From: CAZTLI01 sp964614375
GTDB taxonomy: Bacteria > Chloroflexota > Anaerolineae > Aggregatilineales > Phototrophicaceae
Direction of reading: 5' to 3'
DNA: 15,849 nt
NCBI GenBank assembly: GCA_964614375.1
Contig: CAZTLI010000077.1
Location: 1 to 15,849, forward strand
Position numbers and translations under genes: made by a program. Each line of letters opens with the position of its first letter. The first letter of the stretch is position 1. A model generated the notes under the pieces. The model ran no database searches and was not told where the DNA came from. It was given only the letters and a program-made list of their open reading frames with translations. Shown here piece by piece: positions 1 through 7,443 of this stretch.

Positions 1-1688
1 TTCATCGGATTTTGTCGTATCGCCGCGCGTCGGAGGTCATCCGTGAACTGCCGCGCGATTTGCGGGCGATTGCTGCCGATAATGCCCTGACCGACATCCC
101 TAACATCGGCAAAACACTCGCGGAAAAAATCGTCGAAATGTTGGATACGGACAAGCTGGAATTCTACGAACGTTTGGCGGCAGAAGTTCCCGTTGGACTC
201 GTGGACATCATGCACATCAATGGTGTTGGCCCCAAGAAAGCCAAACTGTTCTGGGAACAGCTCGACATCACATCCATCGAACAGCTTGAAGCCGCTGCCA
301 AAGAGGACAAATTATCGACTCTGCCCGGTATGGGGAAAAAGAGCCAGCAGAAAATCATTGACGGAATCGGTGCATTGTCACGTCAAACGGGACGCACGCC
401 GCTCGGCAAAGCCCTACCCGCCGCACAGGACATCCTCGATTTGCTGATGAAGCTGCCACAGGCTGTCGAAGGCACGATTGCGGGCAGTATCCGACGTGGG
501 CGTCCGACAATTGGCGACGCAGACATTCTGATTGCAGTCAATGACATGGCAGATGCCGCACCCATTATGGACACTTTTGTTGGCATGGAGTCGGTTGCGC
601 GGGTGCTCGGTCATGGCCCCACCAAAAGCTCTATTGAACTCCTATCCGGCTTGCAGGTGGATGTGCGCGTCCTGGAAACGACACGCTGGGGCACGGCACT
701 GAACTATTTCACGGGCAGTCAGGCGCATAATGTCCGAATGCGGCAAATCGCGCTCGACAAAGGCTTGAGTCTCAACGAACATGCCTTCAGCCCGGTGGAT
801 GACAAGGGCGACATTATCGAATCGGCAGATAAGACCCTATGCGCGACGGAAGAAGAAGTCTATGCGATGGTCGGTCTGCCCTATATCCCACCAGAACTCC
901 GTGAGAACAGCGGCGAAATTGAAGCAGCACAAAGAGGCCAACTGCCCAGTCTCATCACACTGGATGATATTCAAGCCGATTTACACATGCACACAACATG
1001 GAGCGACGGACGGCTGAGTGTGCGCGAGATGGCGGAAGCAGCGCGGGGACGTGGGCGCAAGTACATCGTCATCACCGACCACTCGCGAAGTCTGGGCATC
1101 GCCAATGGCCTAACGATTGAGCGACTGCTCGAACAACAAGCCGAAGTTCGGCGTGTCAACGACGACATTGGCGACGACATCCTCGTGCTGCACGGGACAG
1201 AGATGGACATCAAAGCCGATGGCACGATGGATTATCCCGATGATGTGCTAGCACAGTTGGATTTTGTCATCGCATCGCTGCACGTCAGTCTCAGCCAATC
1301 GCGCGAACAAATCACCCGGCGCCTATTGAATGCCATTAACAATCCGCATGTGGACTTGATTGGACATCCATTTGCGCGGCAAATCCCCGTGCGTCCCCCT
1401 GTCGAAATGGATGTAGACGTGGTATTCGATGCAGCAGCTAAAAGTGGCACGGCACTGGAAATCAACGCCAATCCTGTCCGCCTCGACCTCGACGCACAAT
1501 ATGCACGGCGCGCTGTTGAGTTAGGCATTCCACTGTCCATCAATACCGACGCCCACGCCGAAGAACACATGGATTTGATGGAATATGGGGTCAAAACGGC
1601 GCGTCGGGGTTGGGTAACGGCGGAATGTGTGTTAAATACATGGTCAGTTGACCGATTCCTGAACTGGATACGCAGTCGAGGGCACTGA
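1..1688 (+). CDS. polX: DNA polymerase X family protein with C-terminal PHP domain (5' partial)
   Basis: Bacterial PolX: a gap-filling beta-like DNA polymerase fused to a PHP metal-dependent nuclease, acting in base-excision and other DNA repair. The frame is open to the left edge (first full codon at position 3, reading HRILSYRRAS). This matches the middle of the usual PolX N-terminus, so the TTG at 12 is not the true start and about 20-25 residues are missing. Numbering from that TTG: helix-hairpin-helix elements lie at about 28-120. The polymerase palm has GSIRRG then GDAD (D169, D171) and the third catalytic Asp D217 in VDVRV. The PHP domain starts with DLHMHTTWSDG (H325, H327). It continues with ITDHS, HGTEMDI, SLHVS, LIGHP and the terminal NTDAH, so all metal-ligand motifs are present. 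Both active sites look intact. The next gene starts 2 nt after the stop, so co-transcription is likely. Confidence 0.95.
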   Translation, partial: HRILSYRRASEVIRELPRDLRAIAADNALTDIPNIGKTLAEKIVEMLDTDKLEFYERLAAEVPVGLVDIMHINGVGPKKAKLFWEQLDITSIEQLEAAAKEDKLSTLPGMGKKSQQKIIDGIGALSRQTGRTPLGKALPAAQDILDLLMKLPQAVEGTIAGSIRRGRPTIGDADILIAVNDMADAAPIMDTFVGMESVARVLGHGPTKSSIELLSGLQVDVRVLETTRWGTALNYFTGSQAHNVRMRQIALDKGLSLNEHAFSPVDDKGDIIESADKTLCATEEEVYAMVGLPYIPPELRENSGEIEAAQRGQLPSLITLDDIQADLHMHTTWSDGRLSVREMAEAARGRGRKYIVITDHSRSLGIANGLTIERLLEQQAEVRRVNDDIGDDILVLHGTEMDIKADGTMDYPDDVLAQLDFVIASLHVSLSQSREQITRRLLNAINNPHVDLIGHPFARQIPVRPPVEMDVDVVFDAAAKSGTALEINANPVRLDLDAQYARRAVELGIPLSINTDAHAEEHMDLMEYGVKTARRGWVTAECVLNTWSVDRFLNWIRSRGH

Positions 1689-1690
1689 CC

Positions 1691-2488
1691 ATGCCAGACG
1701 TTCCACAAAATCCTGATGATGACTTTCTGCCGGAAGAAGGGGGCGAGACTCGTCCCACACCACGCAGCAGCGCGGACTTAAGTTCCACACGGCCTAATGC
1801 ACCCATCACCAGCACACAGCCGATGCAGCGCGTTCCGCCACCACCGGGCACAGGCCATGTGCGTCCCGCGCCGGGTAATCGCGCTCGTGCCCAGCGCCAG
1901 CGGCATGTGCCCGCACCATCGCGCCGTCGTAGAGACCCGCGCGATAGCGCTTTATACTTGCCCGTGTGGTCTCTGGCATTGATGCTGATATTTGTGATTG
2001 CGGCGGCATTTGGCATTGTCGCCCTCGTGATTGGTATAGGTGGTGGAACAGCCGCAGAAAGTGAACCGGTATTCGTCATCATCACTGCTGTACCATCGCC
2101 TACACCCCAATCCGGGTCTGTGCCACAGGATACAGGAGCAGTGCCCCAATCGCTGCCGACCAGCACCGACGTGCCACCGGGCGCGGTGCCGACCTTTGCG
2201 CTGGAAGGCCCCACATTAGCTCCGGTATTTCTATCGCCGACGCCTGACATCATCAGCGTGGGGCGTACCGTACTCGTAGTGGGTGTAAATCCACAAGAAC
2301 TGAATGTGCGTGACGCACCCGGTATCACCGATACCAATATCGTCTTCCGCGTACCCGATGGCACACGGTTCACGGTTGTCGCTGGCCCTGAATTTATCGA
2401 CGGCCTAACATGGTGGCAGTTGCAAGACATCACCAATCCGTCTCAAGTTGGATGGGCAGCGGAAAATTATCTACAGGTCATGCCATAG
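1691..2488 (+). CDS. membrane-anchored proline-rich protein with C-terminal bacterial SH3 (SH3b) domain
   Basis: A 265-residue protein with three parts. The N-terminal cytoplasmic region (1-85) is low-complexity, rich in Pro and Arg. One strongly hydrophobic transmembrane helix (about 90-115, WSLALMLIFVIAAAFGIVAL) follows a basic stretch (RRRRD), which favours an N-in/C-out topology. A Pro/Thr/Ser-rich linker follows, then an SH3b-like domain (about 195-262). That domain shows the typical features LNVRDAPG, a WWQLQD strand and VGWAAENYLQV. SH3b domains usually bind cell-wall or other extracytoplasmic ligands; the ligand here cannot be told. Start is ATG 1691, preceded by GAGGG at 1678-1682 and only 2 nt after the PolX stop. 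It sits between two DNA-repair genes but nothing in it suggests a repair role. The family is of unknown function. Confidence 0.85.
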   Translation: MPDVPQNPDDDFLPEEGGETRPTPRSSADLSSTRPNAPITSTQPMQRVPPPPGTGHVRPAPGNRARAQRQRHVPAPSRRRRDPRDSALYLPVWSLALMLIFVIAAAFGIVALVIGIGGGTAAESEPVFVIITAVPSPTPQSGSVPQDTGAVPQSLPTSTDVPPGAVPTFALEGPTLAPVFLSPTPDIISVGRTVLVVGVNPQELNVRDAPGITDTNIVFRVPDGTRFTVVAGPEFIDGLTWWQLQDITNPSQVGWAAENYLQVMP

Positions 2489-2515
2489 TCAACTGATTAA
2501 ACGAGGAATCGGTTC

Positions 2516-4801
2516 ATGAGCGACACCCCCGCCGCGCGCGCGGCAGAACTGCGTGAGCAGCTTAATTATCACATCTATAGATATAACGTCCTCAGCGCCC
2601 CCATCATCACCGACGCGGAATATGACAAACTGTTCAACGAACTCAAAGCGATAGAGGCTGAATACCCCGAACTCGCAACACCGGACTCGCCGACACAGCG
2701 CGCGGGCAGCGATTTATCGGAGGATTTCCCCAAAGTGCAGCATCCCGCGCCGATCCTCAGTCTATCCAATGCCTTTAGCGACGAAGACCTGCGCGCATGG
2801 GAAGAGCGTAATCGCAAACTACTATCCGAAGGCGTCGAACTGGAATACACGCTTGAACCCAAGCTCGATGGCCTGACCGTCGTTATAACCTATGAACATG
2901 GGGTGCTGACGCGCGCCGCCACACGCGGCAATGGCGAAATTGGCGATGATGTAACGGCTAACGTTCGCACCATCAAGACCGTGCCGCTGCGTATCCCGGT
3001 TAAGCCCGATGGCCCCAGGCCCCCAGAACGCCTGGTTGTACGTGGCGAGGTCATGTTCTTGAAAGACGATTTCGAGGCGTTGAACAAAGAGCAGGAAGCG
3101 CAAGGACTACCCCGTTACATCAACGCGCGGAATACTGCATCGGGCACCCTCAAACAGAAAGATTCACGCAATACCGCCACACGCCCGCTCACCGCATATC
3201 TATACGCAATTGTAGACAGTGTGGGATTAATGTTGGATAAGCAGTGGGATTTGTTGGGATACTTGCGGGATATGGGATTCCAGATCGCACCAGAATCCCA
3301 ACTTTATCCCACATTGGATGCCGTTATCCAGCAATTACCCACATGGGAATCCCGCAGAAACCAACTGCCATTTGAAATTGATGGTGTGGTGATAAAGGTC
3401 AACGACTTCAATATTGCACAGGAATTAGGCACGGTGGGTAAAGACCCGCGCGGGGCAATCGCCTACAAATTCCCTTCGGAGGAGGTCACGACAAAACTCA
3501 TTGGCGTCACGCCCAACGTTGGTCGTACAGGCAAAATCACACCAACAGCACAACTAGAGCCAGTATTTGTCGGTGGCGTCACAGTTTCCAATGCCAGCCT
3601 GCACAATTACGACCAGATAACTGCTCTGGATGTCCGTCTCGGTGATACAGTCATCATCAAACGTTCAGGCGATGTCATCCCGTATGTGGTCGGGCCAGTT
3701 ATCGGCGCGCGCACAGGCGCTGAAACCCCCATCGCGCCACCAGACGTATGCCCGGTTAGTGGCGACCCGCTGGTTCAGCCCGAAGGCGCTGTCGATTACT
3801 TTTGTCCCAATCCCAAATGTCCGGCGCGCGTTTTCCGCAGCCTGGAATTTTTTGTGTCGCGCGGGGCGATGGACATTGAAGGCATGGGGCCGCAAACGGT
3901 GCAAACGCTCATCGAACTCGGTTTTATTCAGGATGAGGCCGACATTTTCTATCTGACGCCCGAACCGCTGCTTGAACTCGAAGGCTTCGCCGATAAAAAG
4001 GTTGAGAATCTCATTAGTTCAATCGAAAAAGCCAAATCACGCCCGCTGCCACAATTACTGGCTTCACTGGGCATTGATGGTGTCGGCAGCACGGTCGCGG
4101 GATTGCTGGCTGACCACTTTGGCGATATTCAAACACTGCTGGACATGGCACAGGCTGTGAAAGCCGCCGAAGCCGAGTTCGCCCGAATCGCACAACCCCT
4201 GATTACTGCTGCTGAAAAGCCCGGCGCGCCTGCGGACACTGACCGCGCGCTGGAACGCCTGCGAAACCCGGTGACTGAACTCGCGCCGCGCTATCTGGAC
4301 GCAGATGATATTCAGTCACGCCTTACCCGTGCGATTAATCCAGTGCTTGACGGATCGCCTGTTGGGGATAGTGTTGCCGGGCAGTTGAGCGTGGCACTCA
4401 AAAATCTGATTGATGCTGCCCGTCCATTGCTGACTATCGAAGGGCTTGGCCCGATACTGGCCCAAAATATTGTGGACTGGTTCGCAGACGATTACCATCG
4501 CCAGCTGCTGGAAAAAATGCGCGCTGCGGGCGTCAAGATGCAGGCTGAGAAAAGAGTAGTGGCGGGTGATTCGCTGGCGGGGCAAACCTTCGTCCTCACC
4601 GGCGCTCTCCCCACCCTATCCCGCGATGAAGCCTCTGCCCTCATCGAAGCGCACGGCGGTAAAGTGACAGGCAGCGTGAGCAAAAAGACCAGTTACGTCC
4701 TCATGGGCGAGTCACCCGGCAGCAAAGCCGATAAAGCCCGTCAACTGGGTGTGCCAATTATCGACGAAGCGACACTGCGGCAAATGGTCGGCGAAACGTA
4801 G
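2516..4801 (+). CDS. ligA: NAD-dependent DNA ligase LigA
   Basis: Seals nicks in duplex DNA during replication and repair using NAD+. At 761 residues it is about 90 longer than E. coli LigA. Order: Ia domain with YHIYRYNV and DAEYDKL; adenylation domain with the catalytic lysine K116 in KLDGL, plus TRGNGEIGDDVT and RGEV; OB fold with NVGRTGKITPTA; a zinc-finger region; HhH region; C-terminal BRCT domain from about 685 (GQTFVLTGALP). Two oddities are visible. The zinc finger reads CPVSG...C430...C435, with Ser415 where the second Cys ligand is normally found. About 90 extra residues (about 548-637) are inserted in the HhH domain between FGDIQTLL and LLTIEGLGP. Start ATG 2516 has GAGGA at 2503-2507. 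It lies 27 nt after the SH3b gene, probably in the same operon. The key catalytic motifs are intact, so it is expected to be active. Confidence 0.97.
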   Translation: MSDTPAARAAELREQLNYHIYRYNVLSAPIITDAEYDKLFNELKAIEAEYPELATPDSPTQRAGSDLSEDFPKVQHPAPILSLSNAFSDEDLRAWEERNRKLLSEGVELEYTLEPKLDGLTVVITYEHGVLTRAATRGNGEIGDDVTANVRTIKTVPLRIPVKPDGPRPPERLVVRGEVMFLKDDFEALNKEQEAQGLPRYINARNTASGTLKQKDSRNTATRPLTAYLYAIVDSVGLMLDKQWDLLGYLRDMGFQIAPESQLYPTLDAVIQQLPTWESRRNQLPFEIDGVVIKVNDFNIAQELGTVGKDPRGAIAYKFPSEEVTTKLIGVTPNVGRTGKITPTAQLEPVFVGGVTVSNASLHNYDQITALDVRLGDTVIIKRSGDVIPYVVGPVIGARTGAETPIAPPDVCPVSGDPLVQPEGAVDYFCPNPKCPARVFRSLEFFVSRGAMDIEGMGPQTVQTLIELGFIQDEADIFYLTPEPLLELEGFADKKVENLISSIEKAKSRPLPQLLASLGIDGVGSTVAGLLADHFGDIQTLLDMAQAVKAAEAEFARIAQPLITAAEKPGAPADTDRALERLRNPVTELAPRYLDADDIQSRLTRAINPVLDGSPVGDSVAGQLSVALKNLIDAARPLLTIEGLGPILAQNIVDWFADDYHRQLLEKMRAAGVKMQAEKRVVAGDSLAGQTFVLTGALPTLSRDEASALIEAHGGKVTGSVSKKTSYVLMGESPGSKADKARQLGVPIIDEATLRQMVGET

Positions 4802-4847
4802 GGAACTGTCAATTCTTGCAGCAAAGCCTTACCTGTCATTTGTCGGC

Positions 4848-4876
4848 TTGAATCGCCCTTGCACCAGTGTTATAGT
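4848..4876 (+). promoter_or_regulatory. sigma70-type promoter for the TauE/SafE-rlmI unit
   Basis: TTGAAT (4848-4853) and TATAGT (4871-4876) are separated by exactly 17 nt, matching the consensus at 4/6 and 5/6 positions. A start of transcription near 4883 is expected. It lies just after the ligA stop and so separates the repair operon from the permease/methyltransferase unit. A small GGCG/CGCC hairpin (4886-4899) falls at the very start of the predicted leader. Confidence 0.6.
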
Positions 4877-4933
4877 GCCTCCGTTGGCGGGATCACGCCG
4901 TCTACACCTGGAAGGTATGTACCCAAATCTATT

Positions 4934-4970
4934 AGGAGGTTTCACCATCCCGCGCGGTTTCCGCGATATG
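4934..4970 (+). promoter_or_regulatory. strong Shine-Dalgarno and hairpin at the TauE/SafE start
   Basis: AGGAGGT at 4934-4940 is the best ribosome-binding site in the window, but no ATG, GTG or TTG lies at normal distance. ATC 4947 is in frame, 7 nt after the AGGAGG core. A perfect 5-bp hairpin, CGCGG-TTT-CCGCG (4953-4965), lies between the Shine-Dalgarno and ATG 4968. If folded, it would shorten the effective spacing to about 14-15 nt. Confidence 0.45.
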
Positions 4971-5735
4971 TGGATGGACATCATGGACGATAGTCTCTCG
5001 ACATTGCTCATTGCGGCGGTGGTTGGTTTCGTGGCACAGATGATAGATGGCAGTCTGGGCATGGCCTATGGCGTGAGTTCGACGACCTTTTTATTATCCA
5101 CTGGAATCCCGCCTGCACTCGCCAGCGCCAGTGTGCATACAGCAGAAGTGTTTACCACGGCAGTCTCTGGATTTTCTCACTTCAAACTCGGCAATGTGAA
5201 TAATACACTGTTCAAACGATTGGTCATCCCCGGCGTGATAGGCGGCATATTGGGCGCGTACATCCTCACCAGCGTCGATGGTGATGCGGTCACGCCGTTC
5301 ATCGCCATTTATCTATTCATCATGGGGCTGCTCATTATCCGCAAAGCCTTACAGCCATTTCGCGAAGCCACACGAATGCACCGCCGCATCATCCCGCTGG
5401 CATTGGCGGGCGGATTCTTCGACGCGATTGGGGGTGGTGGCTGGGGGCCAATCGTCACGTCATCGCTGGTTGCCGTCGGGCATAACCCGCGTTATGTTAT
5501 TGGCACGGTCAACACTGCCGAATTTTTTGTGACGATAGTACAAACCGCCACATTTCTACTTGTGCTGGGCACTGTCCACTGGACAATCGTCGCTGGACTG
5601 ATATTGGGCGGCGTCCCTGCTGCACCATTTGCGGCGGTGCTGTCGCGCCGGGTTTCACCGCGCAGGTTGATGATGGTCGTCGGCTTGTTCATCTTGCTGT
5701 TGAGTATCCGCACGCTGCTGTTGAGCGTGCAGTAA
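4947..5735 (+). CDS. TauE/SafE-family membrane permease (putative sulfite/sulfonate-type anion exporter)
   Basis: A polytopic inner-membrane protein of the TauE/SafE (DUF81) family, members of which are linked to export or uptake of sulfite, sulfonates and related organic anions; the substrate cannot be told here. Family signatures are the first helix with GFVAQMIDGSLGMAYG, then ASASVHTAEVFTT, LVIPGVIGGILGAY, and the second half GGFFDAIGGGGWGPIV and VNTAEFF. The two halves give the usual inverted repeat and about 7-8 hydrophobic segments. The start is uncertain. A strong Shine-Dalgarno, AGGAGGT (4934-4940), has an in-frame ATC at 4947 at ideal spacing, while the first in-frame ATGs after it are at 4968, 4974 and 4983. 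ATG 4968 would give 255 residues, normal for the family. The longer open frame back to 4749 overlaps ligA and the promoter and is not credible as coding. rlmI follows 9 nt downstream. Confidence 0.88.
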   Translation: MPRGFRDMWMDIMDDSLSTLLIAAVVGFVAQMIDGSLGMAYGVSSTTFLLSTGIPPALASASVHTAEVFTTAVSGFSHFKLGNVNNTLFKRLVIPGVIGGILGAYILTSVDGDAVTPFIAIYLFIMGLLIIRKALQPFREATRMHRRIIPLALAGGFFDAIGGGGWGPIVTSSLVAVGHNPRYVIGTVNTAEFFVTIVQTATFLLVLGTVHWTIVAGLILGGVPAAPFAAVLSRRVSPRRLMMVVGLFILLLSIRTLLLSVQ

Positions 5736-5744
5736 GGGTAAATC

Positions 5745-6956
5745 ATGGCTGAAGGCATCGTTACCATCAAAAAAGGTCGGGAAAAACCCATCCGCAACCG
5801 CCATCCCTGGATATTCTCTGGCGCAATCGCCAGGGCCGAGAATGCTGTTTCGGGGGAGCTGGTCACAATTATTGACTACAAAGGCGACATTCTGGGGCGT
5901 GGTTACTGGAATCACAAATCCCAGATTCAGGTACGGCTGCTCACATGGGATGATGACCCCATTGATGAGGCGTGGTGGCAGCGCATGTTAAAACGGGCCA
6001 TTGATGCCCGCATCCTCTCTAATCTCAAGCGCAGTAAAGACCGTTCGACGGCCTATCGCCTCATCAATGCCGAAAATGACTATTTACCCGGTCTGATTGT
6101 AGACCGTTATGCCGATTATCTGGTGCTGCAAGCCCTCACCCTGGGAATCGAGGCGCGCAAACAGATGATTGCCAAGCTGCTGGCAGAGCTTATACAGCCC
6201 ATCGGCATCTATGAACGCAGCGATGTCGATGTGCGCCAGCGCGAAGGTCTGGACTCAACGGTGGGTGTATTGTGGGGCGACGCGCCACCAGAACGCATTG
6301 AGATTAACGAAGACATTCGTTTTTATGTCGATGTCTATCATGGGCATAAAACGGGCGCGTACCTCGACCAGACGGATAATCGACAGATTCTGCGCGATTT
6401 GATGGCATCACAATTCGTCGGCAGTGGTCGGTTGCTCAATATGTTTGGTTATACGGGCACATTCGGTCTGCGGACGGCGGTGGATGATGAAATGTTTGAA
6501 ATCACGCATGTCGATAGTTCGTTTGAATCGCTGCAAGTGGCTGAAGCAAACACCCAGCTTAATCCCCATTCACCCGATACATTTGAATATGTCCAGGCCG
6601 ATGCGTTTGATTACCTGAATCATTGTGTGGATGAAGCGCAAGAATTTGACATCGTTGTCCTTGACCCGCCGAAATTCGCGCACAACAAGCAGCAAATTGA
6701 ACGCGCCGCCCGCGGCTACAAAAACCTCAACCTTAATGCGTTTAAACTCATTAAACCCGGTGGCTATCTGATGACATTTTCGTGTTCCGGGGCGATTAGT
6801 CGCGATTTGTTTCAGAAGATTGTTTTTGGCGCGTTGGCGGATAGTGGCAAACAGGCGCAAATCCTCAAACACCTTAGCGCAGGTGACGACCACCCTATTG
6901 CATTGACTTTCCCTGAAGGTGAATACCTCAAAGGCTTGCTGCTGCGCGTTTATTGA
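5745..6956 (+). CDS. rlmI: RlmI-like 23S rRNA (cytosine-5-)-methyltransferase
   Basis: A 403-residue SAM-dependent RNA methyltransferase of the RlmI (YccW) type, which in E. coli makes m5C1962 in 23S rRNA. Domain order: N-terminal PUA-like RNA-binding domain (about 1-75, with RNRHPWIFSGAI and GRGYWNHKSQIQVR). A central EEHEE-type domain follows, with YLPGLIVDRY and YERSDVDVRQREGL. The C-terminal Rossmann methyltransferase has the SAM motif LLNMFGYTGTFGL at 230-242, motif IV DPPKFA (D307-P-P-K310) and the presumed catalytic Cys347 in FSCSG. Length matches the family. ATG 5745 is preceded by AAGGG at 5734-5738. It follows the permease by 9 nt and is likely co-transcribed. The 3' end overlaps the convergent minus-strand gene by 7 bp (6950-6956), with no visible terminator. 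The exact target nucleotide is inferred from family membership only. Confidence 0.92.
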   Translation: MAEGIVTIKKGREKPIRNRHPWIFSGAIARAENAVSGELVTIIDYKGDILGRGYWNHKSQIQVRLLTWDDDPIDEAWWQRMLKRAIDARILSNLKRSKDRSTAYRLINAENDYLPGLIVDRYADYLVLQALTLGIEARKQMIAKLLAELIQPIGIYERSDVDVRQREGLDSTVGVLWGDAPPERIEINEDIRFYVDVYHGHKTGAYLDQTDNRQILRDLMASQFVGSGRLLNMFGYTGTFGLRTAVDDEMFEITHVDSSFESLQVAEANTQLNPHSPDTFEYVQADAFDYLNHCVDEAQEFDIVVLDPPKFAHNKQQIERAARGYKNLNLNAFKLIKPGGYLMTFSCSGAISRDLFQKIVFGALADSGKQAQILKHLSAGDDHPIALTFPEGEYLKGLLLRVY

Positions 6957-7372
6957 GTACCCATCAACCATGCCATTGCATCTTCGCGTTCTGATGGGTT
7001 AAAAAAGCGCATTCCGTCGTGGTCGTCATCATTGCCAATCGAACGCATAAATGAATTGACCAGTGACAGGATGATGCCTTTATCGTATATCACCGCTGTT
7101 CTGGTCACGGGTCGATTAGGAAAGTGTTTACGAAACTGACGCGCTTTCTGGAAGAAATAAACCAGCGAAGGTGACTTTGATCCTAATGGCGACGCATCCA
7201 TCACATACAAAATCAGTTTTTCGTTGTGTTCAAGCGCGTGTTGTGTCGCAGCTTCAACATGGCGAAAGTATTGCTCAATCGCACCGCGCGTCGGTGTATG
7301 CAGCGTGATGATATACACCCCATTCTCATCACGGCTAGAACTACAATCGACTGTGGCGGTTGCTTCCGTCAT
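6950..7372 (-). CDS. small STAS/SpoIIAA-like protein of unknown function
   Basis: A soluble 140-residue protein. An N-terminal strand pattern (GVYIITLHTPTRGAIEQYF) is followed by a long helix, LILYVMDAS, a basic helical stretch, TAVIYDKGIILSLVNSF and a C-terminal MRFFNPSEREDAMAWL. The beta-alpha layout and the 'RFF...E..A..WL' ending resemble the STAS/SpoIIAA-like fold that bacteria use in regulatory and lipid- or partner-binding proteins. This is a fold-level impression, not a family identification. I chose ATG 7370-7372 over the longer frame to 7429 because a perfect TATAAT -10 element (7407-7412) lies inside the longer version. The Shine-Dalgarno is weak (GGGA). The gene is convergent with rlmI and downstream of the recombinase-like gene on the same strand. 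Confidence 0.75.
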   Translation of the reverse strand: MTEATATVDCSSSRDENGVYIITLHTPTRGAIEQYFRHVEAATQHALEHNEKLILYVMDASPLGSKSPSLVYFFQKARQFRKHFPNRPVTRTAVIYDKGIILSLVNSFMRSIGNDDDHDGMRFFNPSEREDAMAWLMGTQ

Positions 7373-7406
7373 TGCTACATCCCGATGATTTTGCTGTCCC
7401 ACACCC

Positions 7407-7435
7407 ATTATACTGCCGCAACCGGGCACACAAAA
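7407..7435 (-). promoter_or_regulatory. promoter for the STAS-like gene
   Basis: On the minus strand a perfect TATAAT (7407-7412) lies 17 nt from a weak -35 hexamer TTTTGT (7430-7435). Predicted transcription start is near 7400, giving a leader of about 28 nt before ATG 7372. It lies just after the stop of the upstream recombinase-like gene, so the small gene can be expressed independently. Confidence 0.5.
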
Positions 7436-7443
7436 CTCAAGAT

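Noticed and set aside
12..14. TTG at 12 as the start of PolX
   Set aside because: Upstream codons HRIL continue the typical PolX N-terminal pattern before SYRRAS, so the gene begins outside the window.
1591..2436. Long minus-strand open frame (281 codons) opposite the SH3b gene
   Set aside because: It lies antisense to a well-supported gene, is a low-complexity Ser/Gly/Thr/Pro mirror of the plus-strand codons, and has no recognisable domain.
4749..4946. N-terminal extension of the TauE/SafE protein back to 4749
   Set aside because: It overlaps the end of ligA, the promoter and the Shine-Dalgarno, and the encoded residues are unlike the family.
7373..7429. Longer start (7429) of the STAS-like gene
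   Set aside because: The -10 element TATAAT at 7407-7412 falls inside this extension and the added residues show no conserved pattern.
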